A stretch of 64,000 nucleotides of DNA from Sipunculus nudus (GCA_026874595.1 CM049313.1:37352659-37416658), one strand, 5' to 3'; positions 9,641-23,783 are shown, numbered from the stretch's first letter. Notes: a model not told the origin generated them from the letters alone. Program-made: numbers and translations.

Positions 9641-11060
9641 ACAAAAGTGGTCTGATCCCCAGGGGGTCTTGTTAGACAGGTCAGTTAAAACCAATGTGAA
9701 AGCAGTTCGGTTCGATCAAGGTTGGTCTTATATGAAAGATGGTCTTTCATACACGTTAAGCTAGATTTTATCAACTCGAACATTCTTAACCATTTTGCGT
9801 AACTTGAAAATGTTTGCAAACCGTTAAATCAAAATGTTTAATAATGTATTTCTTTATGTAAAACTTTGCACGATTCAGATCGGACCAACAAAATAAGCAT
9901 GGTAGTCGGAAGTCTTCTTTTAAATTTCAGTGTTTATTATAAGTCTGAAGACCTTAGGTATAAACCGGTTAATTTATGGCCACGTGCATATGTACGAGAT
10001 ATGATTTTGAAATAGACAATAGCTACAGCTAAAGTCCTGCTGCCTTGTCTGAATTCAGAAACCGATAATTAACAGAGGGTCTTCCTCTAAGTACTGGTGA
10101 CCAAAGCTAGCCATGTTGCCAACATAATTTTGTCTGACGTTAATAGAAAGAGGGGCGTTTTTTCTATTGGCAAACAGCCTATTTGATTTTACCAGGAAGA
10201 CATTGTCAGATGTTTAACCCATATATTTTGATCCTTTGTAGTATACAAACCGTCAATATTTTGTCAGCATGTTTGTTCTCTCACAGCATCCTGCCCATTC
10301 CATGTATCGTGACTGATTGCATCCCACGCACGGTCTTCTAGCTCCGCGGTCCCAGCTTTAGCCACGGGTCGCCGTTTCTACAGAATCATATATGCTCCGG
10401 CGAGGAAAACCTCCGCACAGTTAAAATAAAACTTTTAATTCCACACGACTCAAAGCAAAGATGACATATCCTGTGAGGTTCTTGACAGAAATAACTGAGA
10501 GGATTTACTAAATCAAGGTGCGTCATGACGACATGGTACTACCTGGACAGGTATATTGATTAAAGTCATTAAAATAGAGAGCCGAGTACCAGTCTGAATA
10601 CGTATTTCTATGCACTTGAAGCGGTGCGGGGTACATTTGACTATATGCTTCATGTTTCCCTGTCCGTGGTTTACCTTGACGTAACCACTGACATTAAAAT
10701 GTTTGTTGATGAATACAGTAAAACCTTAAGTTGCGGCCACTCATCCATTATGAACATCTCTCTACATCAGTTCTTAAATGGCCGTTTGAAAGGTTAAAAA
10801 CGAGGTTAATTCGTAATCTGTCTATAGTACTACACTCGACTCCTGTCTATTACGACCAAAGAGTCCGTATAACTTGGGAAATACTTTGTGGTGTATATGT
10901 TTTACCTATACATGAAAAGAGCACAACAATTATGAAAATTATATTACATTCATACACTGAATCAAGTTTTTTTTTAAAATTTTTTGTTCGATTTTGCGCC
11001 TTCCTCCAGAGTGAGTCACATGATATCAACCTAAACAATAACAAAAATATGAAATGAATA
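9641..11060. other. Unannotated stretch
   Basis: No supported gene. A 108-codon frame at 10731-11057 has no recognisable domain and AT-rich, exon-unlike composition. No further element ends seen. Confidence 0.4.
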
Positions 11061-11068
11061 TTAGAACT

Positions 11069-11240
11069 GTCAGTTAATTCCGCCGAGAAGGTTATGATTT
11101 CACTAGCGTCTGTTTGTTTGTTTGTTTGTTTGTAACATTTTCAGGAGGGTTATGATACGGGTCATGGCAGATTATTTAAATGTTGGTGCAGATCCAGTAA
11201 AGCGTCTTTTCGGATTGTTTTACCTTCGCGGAGGTAATTA
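11069..11240 (+). repeat. Interspersed repeat with (GTTT)n and inverted ends
   Basis: It starts 'tccgccgagaaggttatg', holds a (GTTT)5 tract (11109-11130) and ends 'ttaccttcgcggaggtaatt'. The ends are roughly inverted (CGCCGAGAAGG versus CCTTCGCGG). This arrangement resembles a short DNA-element repeat widespread in aquatic animals; that comparison is from memory. Confidence 0.5.
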
Positions 11241-14200
11241 GTTTCTAGCTGTTATTATGCCATTTCAATACGACGATGACAGAGCATGTGACAAATGAAC
11301 CGTTACAGTGTTATTACGTAATGTATCAGTTTCTCTTTATAAATCGATTCACTGATTCAGCCCTAGTTAAGATGCTCCAAAAACGACTAAAAGTGTAAGT
11401 AGAACAGAAAGTGAAAGTGAAGTTTAATAATAACTCCTGAATTATTGCATCTGAAGTATCAATATAAGAGCGAAACTTTTATTTAACCTTGTCTGCATTA
11501 ATTTGTCTTTAAAACACTTTTGATTTTGACATATTCCAACATACGGTGCAAGGCAATCGGTACGAGCGAATGTTGTAAATTTTGGTTTGACCACGCCTAA
11601 GAGTATGGACAGGTCCAGTCCAAAGCAAAATAAGAAATTTAAATTTATCAATGACAAAACATCGTTGTTTCTTACCTATGAAAAGAGTGTTCTCAACAAA
11701 GGCAGTAACAACTATTTAGGGGCCACGATTGGCAATTAAACACTCACCAATGAAGTGTATTTGCTAAACCATAAAGGACTCGCCCCAAATACGGAGAATT
11801 TGATGCTGATGAGCAATCCAGACGATAATTTTGTACTGTCTTCTCCGACGATGAGTTGGTACCTACCTTGAGCACTAGATGGCGTAACTACATAAAGGTA
11901 CAAAGTCTTGACGGGGTCAGTTCATAATACCTATGACTGACAAGCAAAATGTTGCCGTCTCTGTTTTTCTAACATTCATGCATAAAATCAACATATTGAT
12001 ATTAATTTTTAAACATTACACTTTCTTTAATACTAACAATTCCAATACTTTTAGTATAACTAGTGACATATAAAAACAATATGTTGTTTTTGTGTCATTG
12101 TCATTGTTTTTATTGTTACCATGTATTATAAAACTTAAGCAGACCTGAATAATATACTGTTCAAGATGTTAACAAATACTTCTCAAAACAAAGAAATAAA
12201 TGTAATAAATCCTTTGCGCTGCAAAGTTAAAGGTGGAAGAAATAAATTTATATGCCGAGATAGATTTTAAACCCCAAGTCCATCTGGCCTCATCTCTTAA
12301 TTTTTCAGTATATAAAGTCTAGAGAATGCAGGTTGCGCAAATTCAGGAGGGAGAATTCTAAATAAAACCAGAATATCTTACGATGCAATATGATAGAAAA
12401 ATTCTATGCCATGCTTTATTCCATGCACTTACGACATGTACACAACAATATAACATACTAAGTAATCAGTCGTAGTCACGTGAACAAACAGCCAGCTACA
12501 GGGACTCGGGACCTTTGTCCCTTCACATAGCTGTCACGTGCTTCATACATAGAAGATGATTCGCTGAATTTCCAAACAAATGATTTAAACAATTTGCCAC
12601 GAGGCTCAGCAGAAGCGGACACACTACTATTGGCCATTGATAAAATTTGGAGCTGACAGACGTAGCATATCCTGAGTACGCTCTTTACACAGCGCTTTTC
12701 GTATATGCCTACTTCCTATATCGTAAGCGCTCTTTGTTATGACCTCGTATCCTGAATTGCTACACCAGAGGGGAGCACTGTATGTTTGTCCAATCAGATG
12801 AGACCCTGTACTGGAAGACACAGCCAAGCAAGGAATACACGGAGCCAATCATGTTCATTTCGTTTTGAGTGACAGCTAATTGCCCCGGTAACCGTCTGAA
12901 CAGGCCACCGGCTTAGAGAGAATTGCCCCAGACGTGGTTTGCTTAGGACCTTGGGCACATAGGATGCCCGGCCGGTGAGCTGTAATTCAAACGAAACGTA
13001 ACAACAAAGGCTGCGGTGCACATCTCGCTGCCTGGTTTCAGTTCTGCAGTTAACAGATACACGGCTACGCTAATACAGTTATAATGTCATAATCGAATCG
13101 GTCGATGATGCGCGAATGCAGAGGGAGCAATTAAAATTCGACCATAAACTGTCATCAAGCGGCGCTATGGGCGGAGCCAGGATGCCTGTCGAGTGTTTGT
13201 TTATTGGCATCTGGTTGGCTGCTTGTCACATCATACGCACGTGTATTTCAGCGAACAACGAACCGCCATCTGGTGTCTAAATATATCATAAACGGTCAAA
13301 GCAGGCAGCGTGAAAATCAGTCTTCTTTAGAAGCGCAAGATTTCCGCTGCCTCGGGAGCGTAGTCCTGAGATGTATGTATTCGGAACACTCCTCATAAAA
13401 CTCGTTGAATACTTACCCAATTACGTACAAATGTTGTTCAGATGCTAATCGAGTGACAGATGTACGTTAATATAATTATTATGAACTTATTCGAAATAAC
13501 CTTGAACGCTGGGCAAAGTCTCTCAGGGTGCTCGAAATCATGGTTTAGTCCAGTAGCTCGCAGAATATCAAGGACTTTTTTGGATTTATTGTCAGTGACC
13601 GATGACAGATGACTTTCATATTAATATATTAAGAATTGAAATATATTTTAAATATTTCAAGTCTCATTTAAAAAGGAAAAGAAATGACATGTCAACTAAA
13701 ACATAAACGGGAAATATTCGAGCCATTTCGACTTAAGCTGAAACATTTTTAGGGGTAGGTGTCCCGGGAGCCAATTTTGAAAAGCTGCTTACAGGCAATT
13801 AACCAGCACACATTAACGAGCGTTACATTCGGTCGGTCATCACTGTCAACTTCATGGCAACTTCTCACCAGCAAAGGATCGTAAAGTAAGATTAACGTCA
13901 TCAAGAATCCCAAAGTGTTATATCAACTCTCCACAGTTTTATAGGCAAACGCCAATAAACGCTGCACTATCTTCTCTTATAGCTGTTTGGGAATTGCAGA
14001 TCACGGAATTTAGTGTCAAAAAGTAGATTAACCCCTCAAGTGTTTATGATGATTATCCAATGCACGGGAATTGCAGAGTTCCTTCAAATAGACTCTTATA
14101 AATGTAGCCAATAGCGTGAAGAGAGATTTGATACCACAAATTTGGTATGAAAAAAAAAATAACCATTACTGAATTTAAATATTGAGATCATTAAGCTGGA

Positions 14201-14490
14201 GATAGAATAGAAAACCCGTCCGCTTTGACATTCCTTTTGCGGATTGAATAATTCAGCTTTGCCAAAGATCTAGTCATTAATTTTGATTTATATTGGAATG
14301 TGATGTACGGCGTTGGCAGGCTGGAAATCATTTCTTAAGAATTTTTCTTAGTTTAGTGAAATCATCCAAAAGAGTGTTGAATCTTCAAATAGGAATCTCT
14401 TATTTGTCATTCGTTTAATTGTTTCCTAAAGCAGGCTGGATTTAAAATTATAGATTCTTTAATGAGACCAGACAGTTGTGATTGGTTGAA
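11241..14490. other. Unannotated stretch, GC-richer at 12.5-13.4 kb
   Basis: No exon can be supported. The part from about 12480 to 13400 is less AT-rich than its surroundings and has short ORFs on both strands, none with a known domain. A weak CTCF-like word GCACTAGATGGCG lies at 11871-11883. The rest is AT-rich without visible structure. Confidence 0.4.
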
Positions 14491-14494
14491 AGTA

Positions 14495-14496
<2 letters not shown>

Positions 14497-14549
<53 letters not shown>

Positions 14550-14556
14550 GGGGGGG
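14497..14556. repeat. (AT)n array followed by a G run
   Basis: About 50 bp of AT dinucleotides pass directly into nine G's. It lies about 60 bp upstream of the SINE. Confidence 0.95.
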
Positions 14557-14615
14557 GTCTTGTGAGTTTTTTTATCATCAAGATATTAATAAACACATCA
14601 ATGTTGACAAGTGGG

Positions 14616-15028
14616 TACCGGTTTTTGTGGCTCAGGGGTAGAGCGCAGGACTAAAAGCCGGGAGATCGTGAGACCGAATCTCAGCCGAGGCGGTGAGGTT
14701 TTTCACGGTCGGCCCCCACCCAGGGTGAGCGCTCTGCAGGCTTAATGGGAAGGTCGTGCCCAACGGCCGTGTTTCACTCACAAACGAGTGCGCCTTTCGG
14801 GGGTCCTCGGTGGTATGATTACCAACCCAGGGCCCGCAGGTGCAGTAGTCACCGGGCCTGGTTAACGCCAGGATATAAAATGAGAGGAAGCGTGTGATAC
14901 TGCCCTGTCACGTAGTCCGAAACCGGAATGGAAATCTGCAGATGTACATATACTTAGTTAAGGCAGCATTAAAAAAATGGAGGCGGTTACCTCCGACAAA
15001 AAAAATATATTAAAAAAAAAAAAAAAAA
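14616..15028 (+). mobile_element. Full-length tRNA-derived SINE
   Basis: The 5' part has an A box TGGCTCAGGGGT (14628-14639) and a weaker B box AGACCGAATCT (14671-14681), as in a tRNA-derived head. A body of about 300 bp follows, then an A-rich tail ending in about 17 A's. The exact 13-bp sequence GTTGACAAGTGGG flanks it at 14603-14615 and 15029-15041, which is the target-site duplication made by LINE-type retrotransposition. The body is shared with the minus-strand copy at 52003-52284 (for example 'cccaacggccgtgtttcac' and 'gttaacgccaggatataaaa'). It has no coding capacity and would depend on a LINE partner, which cannot be identified here. Confidence 0.9.
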
Positions 15029-15041
15029 GTTGACAAGTGGG

Positions 15042-18000
15042 GAAAAATCATTAATAATAAAGATATGGTAGTTAATCTGTATTGATTTTCAACCTTAATA
15101 CCTCAAACGTTCAACAGTATATAGCTGCTGCATATGTTATTTCGCTTTAATCTTAAATTTCTAACGCCAGTCAAAGGAATTAGTGCTTGCAATGATAGGG
15201 TTATGGGAAATTTAAACTTGAAGACGAGGTGTCATATTGAATATACGTCAGAAAAAACGTAACTTTAAGATTCTGCATGCGTGCTTTGTGGAATGCATTA
15301 TTCATATAAACTGTCATCAGTGATATTTCAATAACACTGTTTGATTTATTATCTGTATTTCATAATACATCTTAATCTTCAATAATCTAGTAAAAAGGAA
15401 TAAAAGTGCAACGTAAAAATTGATATATGACCAACGTGGAACGAAAACCATCAACACAATCCAAACATTGACGCAGTTTTAATTTGACGCATTTTTATGT
15501 TCTAATCAGAAGGTATATATTGAAGGGTAGTGTTAATTGGTAAAAGTCACTGTTATATGATTTAGCTCAAAAGAGAAAAATCCAGTTTCATAGACTTGTA
15601 GAACGTCAAAGAAAAACACTCTTAATTTATTATCTGTTATCAAAATGTCGTCTACTAAACGTCTTAAGTTTTACATCTGACACACATGAAGCATCAGTTT
15701 CTACATTCACCGGTCATAAGAGCCACCTAGCGGGCAGTGTTTTGATGAACGACAGGGTTGTTCACCTCTTCTTCTAGTCCTTGTTATGGGAGTTATTTGT
15801 GCCTGTATTAAGCCAAATAAATCTTTCTTCGTGTTTCTCAACAACATTCCATGGTCACAAGTGTCGCTTTTATACAAAAAACCAAACACGTTTCCTTATG
15901 AGAGCAATGGCCACATCTATAAGACTACCAGACTAATTTGTTGAGGCTTGTCTGGTTTTCCAATTGACAGGATAAAGACAAGGTTGATTTAAGCCCGAAT
16001 GGAATGGCCACGGGATGTCTAAGGCTGTTATTTACCTCTCGAAAGTCTCTTAACTCCGGCAAAATCTAACCGATCGACAAACCAGCGGGAAAGCAGACAG
16101 TTATAGATTTTGGTGTCAAGGTTTATTCTACGGACTGTATTTAGCTTACCACCTTGACCTGCAATCAATGGTGCACGTTCATTCAACCCAGATAACATGT
16201 AATTAGGTATAAATAAGTATTCTTAAGCCTCTTTCATGCGGCTATCGATACGCTGGAAAGCAATGTGCAGACATCAGTAATTATTCCCGCTGGTGCCACC
16301 ATTAACCTAAACGTCATTAACTCATTCGTCAATAAATAATTCGTTATCCGTTTTTATCGGTCTTGAAAATGAAAAAAAAAACACGACAAAGCAAACTCTA
16401 GTATTGGGACTGCCATCCCGGATTTTACGGAATATATGTGTAAAACCTTTAGAGGAAAAGTACATAATTATCTGAAATAAGAAAAAACCAATGACATCTG
16501 TCTGTAGTTTACTGTAATTGATTTATATGTAAGTTACTGTATTGGATGCTTCATAAGTTCTTAGGATTAATTTTTTTCTGTATTGGAAAGAACACTAGCG
16601 ATATCAGAGTAAAACATTTATTTGAAAATGTAACTATTTTGTTAGATTTACATTTCATCGTATCAATCACTTTTCCGACTTCTGAAATATATTGGTAAAC
16701 AGCCTAAAATCACGATCTTATAGATGGATGATTCGGGCAAATATACATCTTTTCCACCTGAAAAGTAGCCTTATAGAAAAAGAAGATAACACTTAATAAG
16801 CATGACCGTGACAGGAGATGGATTACCCGATAGCTCCCGTCCTTTCATAGTAAACTACAAAAAGCAGGACTTTTTATGGAGCACTGGCCCGGAGATTCTC
16901 CTTCGACACGTCAATTCTTCAGAGTCACATAAAAGCCTGGCCTGTGGGAAAATCGAAGTCCCTTCCTTTTAGGTAATGTCAGTGTGGCAGACCAGACGGT
17001 GTAGTCCCGTCGTCAGATAGTTTGTTTTATCAGAATTGAGACCGAGATCGGAAACCAGCTCTTTTTTAGGGGGTAACACTTCGGAATGACGTAAAATACG
17101 TTATGTTTTATATCTTTAAACTCTCGACATAAATGGAGAACCCTGGAGATGTTTTTTTTCTTGTAACAACCTACGGTAGATATCTTATATAAATACGTCA
17201 CTTCATAGGAGATGACAACGTGAGAAAAAACACTGAGGTCTATTTTTCTCTGTCCAAGGACGCTCAAATTACCTTCAGCACTTGAATTATCTGCTGGTAA
17301 AATAGCCTCAAACAAATGCGGCCACGCAGTTCTTTATGGATTTACTGGTGGCGCATCAGTTATAGTCAAGCAAATAACAATACTTTTATGATTCACTATT
17401 TTTTGTGTAATTTGTTTTCTTCAGTGCCATGAAATTCCTCTCTTGAAGTAACATCTATATCAATCAGCTTTATTTTTTTTTTATTTTCTTTTGTGTAACA
17501 GGAATAATCAGAGCCTCTGTGAGGCAAGGATCTTTCACGGTCTGATCCTGCATGAAGCAAAAAAACGGAACAGGAATGCTCTATCTCATATATGTTCTTG
17601 TATATTTTACTAGCTTTCTAAAGCGATTATAAATCAGATTATATTATATCATAATTATTTTTTTCTTATTTAAACAAATGTACATCTCAAAGTAAACAGT
17701 ATTCTCAACGTCTGTCTATAGTATCGTGAATTACTGTTAGTATTTATGTTTGATTGATAGGGCGTACTTTGATTCGTGACCCCAGTCATACGGAAACATG
17801 CACTACAGTGGCCATCCATCCTGTTACAAAAAATACAGTCTCGTGGCCGGTAAAACGTAATGTTACTAGTCTACTAGTGAGAAATTATCACAAAAGAATA
17901 CATGTAAATGTGAAATATGAGAGCACAATGAGAATGGCAACAGATTATCCTCAGATATCGACTAATGTCCACATTTGGTTTGACTGATTTACATAAAAGT

Positions 18001-21000
18001 GGTGTCGACTATTTTCTCTCAGTCAGTGAATATTCATGCTTGCTAAATTAATGGATTGTCTTCATTGGGATTTAACTTATTTATATATGACTGGCGCGAC
18101 TACATTATAACTACATTGGAACAGCGTCCGCTCTTATTATGGGATTTTTTTTTCTAAAAAGAACACACTGTTTAAAACGCTGTTGTTTTTATTCCTGATT
18201 TGAGGGAACATGTGACTATCAGGAAATGTAGATTTATGTAATAAAATGTATTATTCCATGCATTAAACCATTTAGTGCCACTAGTACCACAATGCTTATT
18301 TATTATCCACGGTTTCTATTATATTTGTCATTACTTCAGTTGTTTTCCGTGCAGATATATGAGTACGATATTCATTCATGAACATATTTACTTATTCATT
18401 TACGGGCATATCATGTTATATGATCATATTTTAACGAGCACCTACAGAACGTGTGCGAAACAAACATCAGACAAGTATCTGCCTCAAATGGTGAAATAAT
18501 ACATTTCCTTTCAGTTGACTACCGGATGTCGTAACCGCATATGCCCTTAATTAAAATTCACATGTAAAAAATGTTAAATGTTTCAAAATTCAGTGTTTGG
18601 TCCAACAGATAGTGAAATTTAGAATCGTTTGTACAAATTTCATAGAATAAACTTCACCACGGACTGCTATTGACATTTTCATACAGAAAAAAATTACCAT
18701 TTCCAAACATCTGCTTGAAATCAGTTTCCATTGATAATCTTATACGTGATGGTACATCAAATTCTCACAAATATGGATATAAACCTACAGAAAAGAAAGA
18801 TCACCGTCAATGAAATAAATTTTTCAGGAAATGGCGGGAGTATATCCGTGAAATGTCACATTTCCTGTGTTTTATCACGGATTTGAGAAATGTCATAGAT
18901 AAATTCGTTATTATGTGAACTGTTATAAATTCCTTCCTTATTTTATTACAAGGCAGACTTTGGCTGAGCTTGCTCGTTGGCTCTTAGAGACCCCAGTTTC
19001 GGTTGACAGGCTATCAAACCTTTGTTCAGGAAAGGCAAACGAAAATTTAAGATCCATTTATGCCTACTGCACAAGGTGTTTTAAACCCGAACATCGGATG
19101 ATAGTTTGTCTAAAGAGAGAGAAAACCTGTCAATGAGTGTCTGTGGATCAAGACAGTGGCTCAAGTTTTCTGTTTACCGGTACATAACATTATTTGAGAT
19201 ATCCTGGTTTTTTAATTAGAAGTTGGAAATTCAAGCCTCTTTTAACGGAAACTGTGTTGGTATTTGTTTTTGTGTCCTTATAAATATCCGGAGTCAATGA
19301 TGAAATAGCATTGTCTGCAAAAAGGATGACACTTCCAATTCCAGAAAAACTCTGCCGTTTGGAAATTGAGCACAGTTTTTAAATAAAAGTGTTTTCTTGA
19401 GCTAGAAGATTACCGCGTTTGAGAATATGCTGGAAAAATCCTGGTCCATAACCAAAGCCTTCCTGCTAAAATGATGAGGTCATCGATGGAAGTTGAACCT
19501 GCAACCAGAATGTATTTGTTGTGAAGCATATTAGTACCACCATAAATAGCACCACGAGCTTCTTCTAGGAAAAAGCAATGGAAACTTTGAAGCAAACTAT
19601 ATTAAAGATTATTATAAGAAATTAACAGGTTAAAAACTGCCTCATGAGGAATAAACGATTAGCATTATCCGCATTGTCCCTCTAGTAATTTTCGTAAAAT
19701 GAATCTACTTTTGATCGTTTTGACATTGAGGACATTGTGATATATCAGTTAAAAGAAAGCAAGTTTTGATTGCCAGCTCTAATTACTACACTTGCCGCGT
19801 TCGATACAAAATATTTCATTTAGATTAACATTGTTCGTGCCACGTTGCATACATGACTTAATCAACTCTATGTTGAATATAATTACAACGGTAGTCACGG
19901 TATGCTCATGATCCAGCACCTTTTGATAGCTTTCAAATATTTCTTTGAATCCCCAATCTATGAGGGAATGTCAAAGTTCAAGAATGAAGCCCATTAATAA
20001 TGAAGTCTCAATAACATTTGTAGTTTCGCTGCCGAGCAAACCCTTGTCACCCTTACAGAACAAGGCCCACTGATTGAAAACGGATGATCTGGAGTTTTAA
20101 ATGCTGAATGCCCCCTACATGCACTCTTTATAGTGGCTATATTTAACTCATACAATCCCCATAAAAAGAAACTTTAAACCTATGAACTAATATGACATTT
20201 GAAGAAAAATCTTTGCATGTAACTGTTTGGTTGGTTTTACTATTTTCAGTTATTTTAAAGATCAAAATAGACATTACTTGTAAAACACAACAAATCATAA
20301 TCATAATCCTCTAATTAATGCCAAAAAAATCATCTCTTCAATCTGGTATCGTTAATATAATTATCTGAGAACATCTGACGTCCCTGTCACATGGATTCGA
20401 AGCTCTGTGTTTCACTTTTAAGGTAACATTCCTAACTGCTTTGCGTTTGACTGCTGATGACGAAAAAACTTGCTAAAACTTGCACAACTGGGAAACCCGG
20501 TTAATACGGTTCAAATGGCCGAAACCGCAAGTACAAGGGCTATGGGTCTCGAAACAGTGTCGTTCACCAGATCGAGTTCGGCTCTCGAATGGCATGGCTG
20601 GGTCTCCGCTGCTGGGATCGGTAGAGGGAATGTGGGTTGCTTCTGGCTTTGTGGCTGTGGATGCTGTAGCTTTCTAAAAAAGGTCACCGGCTCGGGATGG
20701 ACGATGGCGGCCTTTGCGGCTTCCTGCTTGGCTTGGCGTGGCACTGCGACTGTTGGCTCAGAGAACATGCTTAAGGAGCGCACAGGGCTGAGGTCTTGAC
20801 CGCAGCAACCTGTAGCTGCTCGATGAGCGTATACCTCTTTTGGCTTTGGCTTTGCGTTTAACATTACTGGCGATCCTTGAAGTATATTTAGGAAGGACCC
20901 TGGAATCCACTGCACCAGGACAATGTTGGCTTGATGCGTGACTAATGGAATTTCCGCGATACATATAAAATATGGGGAATATAAACATGGGTTATACCTG

Positions 21001-21275
21001 CTCACAATCGACACTGTCTATTTGTAATTTAAGGGACCGAATACCATATTCTATAATTGTTTAAGGAACACGATATTCGACTAGCTTCATTGGTTGCTCA
21101 TGCTTTTTTTGGCACATTGTTATTTCGGGTTTTCATGAGTATGTTTTGAAAGAGTAATTACAGAATAAATATGTTATTAAAATAATAAATGATTAATGTA
21201 ATAGGATTTCGCTCAGGCCGAATAGTTGACTGTAATAGACTGTAATAGTTTATAGGTTTTAGCTTATTTTACATA
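15042..21275. other. Unannotated stretch
   Basis: About 6 kb without a supported gene. Reading frames at 17013-17315 (100 codons, minus) and 20511-21014 (minus, listed separately) are the longest. No tandem repeats or element ends were recognised. Confidence 0.4.
20511..21014 (-). other. Unrecognised 167-codon open frame
   Basis: This is one of the longest non-repetitive open frames in the window, in a locally GC-richer segment. The predicted protein has a Lys/Ala/Pro-rich middle ('NAKPKPKEVYAHRAATG') and a Pro/Gln-rich part ('KLQHPQPQSQKQPTFPLP'). The opposite strand is also open for 109 codons over the same segment, which argues for base composition and not selection. I recognise no domain, signal peptide or membrane segment. 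It could be a chance frame, an exon of an unknown gene or an element remnant. Confidence 0.15.
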
Positions 21276-21290
21276 GGGAAATCTATTGAA

Positions 21291-21946
21291 ATCACCAAAA
21301 ATACAAGGAAAGTTTCATTTTCAGATAATGAATGCTGACTTCAAAACATAATTTTCCAGACAATCACGGTACCTCCGGAGAAATGAACTCAAATATAAAA
21401 ATAAATCATACAAAGTATTTATGTACAGCAAACGTCATGGGAATATGAGTAAAGCCAGATCCCATGACAAATTCTTTTCATTTCTTAATTATAATACCTT
21501 GGTGCTTACAGAAATGTTCGACATCTCAAGTTAATTTTGTGATTAATAGGGGTCTCATCTCATCGAGGAGCATTCAACATCAAATTTCAACTGGGTCTGC
21601 TTCTTTTAAAGGAAGTAAATCACCAAAAGAAAAAGGAAAATTTGATTAGTAGATATTGAATGCTGACTTTAAAACAGTCTTCAAGACAATCGCGGTACCT
21701 TCCGAGAGATGAAATAAAATATAAAAATAAATCATAAAAAGTATTGATGTATACTGGCTAGCGTCAAGGGAATATGAGGAAAACCAGATCCCGAGACTAA
21801 TTCCGTTCGTAATAAAATGAATATACCTTCTTGCTTACAGAAATGTTCGACATCTCAAGTTAATTTTATGATTGATAGGGGTCTTATCTCATCGACCTCA
21901 AATTTCAACTGGATCTTCTTCTTTAAAAGTAATTAAATTTCGAAAT
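21291..21946. repeat. 328-bp tandem duplication, two copies
   Basis: Copy 1 begins with ATCACCAAAA at 21291 and copy 2 with the same word at 21619. Both contain 'gaatgctgact', 'aaatataaaaataaatcata', 'cttacagaaatgttcgacat' and 'ctcaagttaatttt' in order. They have diverged by scattered substitutions and small deletions. Confidence 0.85.
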
Positions 21947-21949
21947 TTA

Positions 21950-23779
21950 AGTCGTACATCTTGGCCCTGTCGCAGGCCACGATTCCCACGACGGCGTCGT
22001 GTTTGACTTAAGTCACACTGGCACCACCGGAAGGAAACCAGCTGTCATAACCCCGTCTGCTAAGGGAATGCTCGTCATGCTTTAATAATATATTTCGATA
22101 TCATACGATTGTGGTGTAACCAAATAGGAAAGAGACACGTGAACAAAAGCATGGCTAAATGTGATACCTAATGCATACTAATCTTCAGTCTACCATGTCT
22201 GTGGCAACTTTTCACAGACCATGATTCAGTGAGCCTCAAAAATATTACAAAATATAAAAAATAGTATCTGGGCAAGTTGTGCTATTCTAAAAATATTCAA
22301 ATATCATAAAGTCAGTCCATCGGTATATGAAAAAGAAAGATTATTGGGGTAATTCTGAACTGAGCTTGTTAACTTTCTTTCCCAGAGATCCACCTGAACC
22401 TTAAAAACCGGTGGTTAAATGATTATTTGTTAAACTAGTCTAAAAATATGCATTTGATGCCGGGTTTGGAATAACATACAGATTAGGTACAGCAGTGCTA
22501 GATGACGGCCATGTTAACAAGAGCTCAGGGTCTGTATAAAATACGGGATAAAACCTCGGTGGTGTGAAAAGCTCTAGACGCACATATTAATTTCAATATT
22601 TATTATTAATATTAAATACCGGTTTCTAGGATTTTGGGCGTGGTCTAGAAAAATCGTTATTCTGCTTGAAACTTTGCCGATACACGTCCCCTTGCCGTCA
22701 TATCTCTCCGCAGACAGGTTTCCGTCTGGACGATGTCCTTCGAGTACTTTCTTGTTGAATCTCCGCGCCCCTATTAAACCCTGGCAGGTTATTTATTCCC
22801 AGTTTCTCGAAACCGCCCATTGGGGCTGCCATTTTGCGTACACAACAAATCCCGGATGACATCTATACCTCTAGTTAAAACAATGGAAGACCCGACAAGG
22901 AATCCACGATAAGGTTTCTACCAGATAATACTTTCTAAAATTTTTATATTTAACGGGAGAGATACAACGTATGATCATCTAAACAAAATCATACATATTA
23001 TTAACGTAAGTTACAAAAGAAATATCTCCATTTTAGACATGATGGATTGATCATAGACAATATACATACAGTATTATAATGAACTTATAATTATGAGAAT
23101 TATTCTGGGTAGCTCCTCCCTAAGCTTTATTTACACAATTCAGCCTTTTCTCTATTCAAGAATCAAAATGATGGGTCTACCCATGCTCCTTGGTCAACAG
23201 TACAAGGTACATCTTCTCAAGTCTACATATCTACCCAGTGCTACTTAACCACCTCATTAAGGCAATTTTATAATAATTTCTGTACAGCTTAAGACATTCA
23301 TTAAGGCATACAGAAATCTAAAAATCTAAAATTATTATGAAGTAAAAAACAAGCAAGGAGCCGACATTCCATTTAATACATGTTGGGATGAATTAACAAC
23401 GGATCACTTACCCATGGCGTGAAAAAAAAAACACCGACTCATGCTGAAAGCTTCTTAATTTACAAGAGAAAGATTGATTTGACCGAAAACCGTCTCTTGT
23501 TATTTTTCACCAAATCTCCGTGGCAGTTGGAACAGCCTTCTCTAATTATGTGCTCACAGACCTGGATGAAAGAGGACGCCGTAATTAACCCGGAAAGTCT
23601 GACCGCAAATAAACCCTTAAACGCAATTCAACTGTGCTGTCCAGTTCACTTAGCACTCTGACATTATGTCACACCTCTTCATTTTAGTTTTTGATTTTAC
23701 TACGCTGTTTTTACTCGGGTTATAAAATATATACATCTTTATTTGTTGAAATGAAACCCGAAAGATATTCCTGTGACCA

Positions 23780-23780
<1 letters not shown>
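21950..23780. other. Unannotated stretch
   Basis: Short frames at 22674-22859 and 23419-23661 have no recognisable domain. No element ends were seen. Confidence 0.4.

Positions 23781-23783
<3 letters not shown>

Noticed and set aside
9260-9694. 144- and 146-codon frames over the TRIMs as coding genes
   Set aside because: They run antisense or across LTR, PBS and interior at both loci and reflect repeated non-coding sequence.
11871-11883. GCACTAGATGGCG as a CTCF-like site
   Set aside because: It matches the loose motif but not the full core; such words are expected by chance in 64 kb.
15722-15740. GCCACCTAGCGGGCAGTG as a second CTCF site
   Set aside because: Three mismatches to the core consensus, so too weak to annotate.
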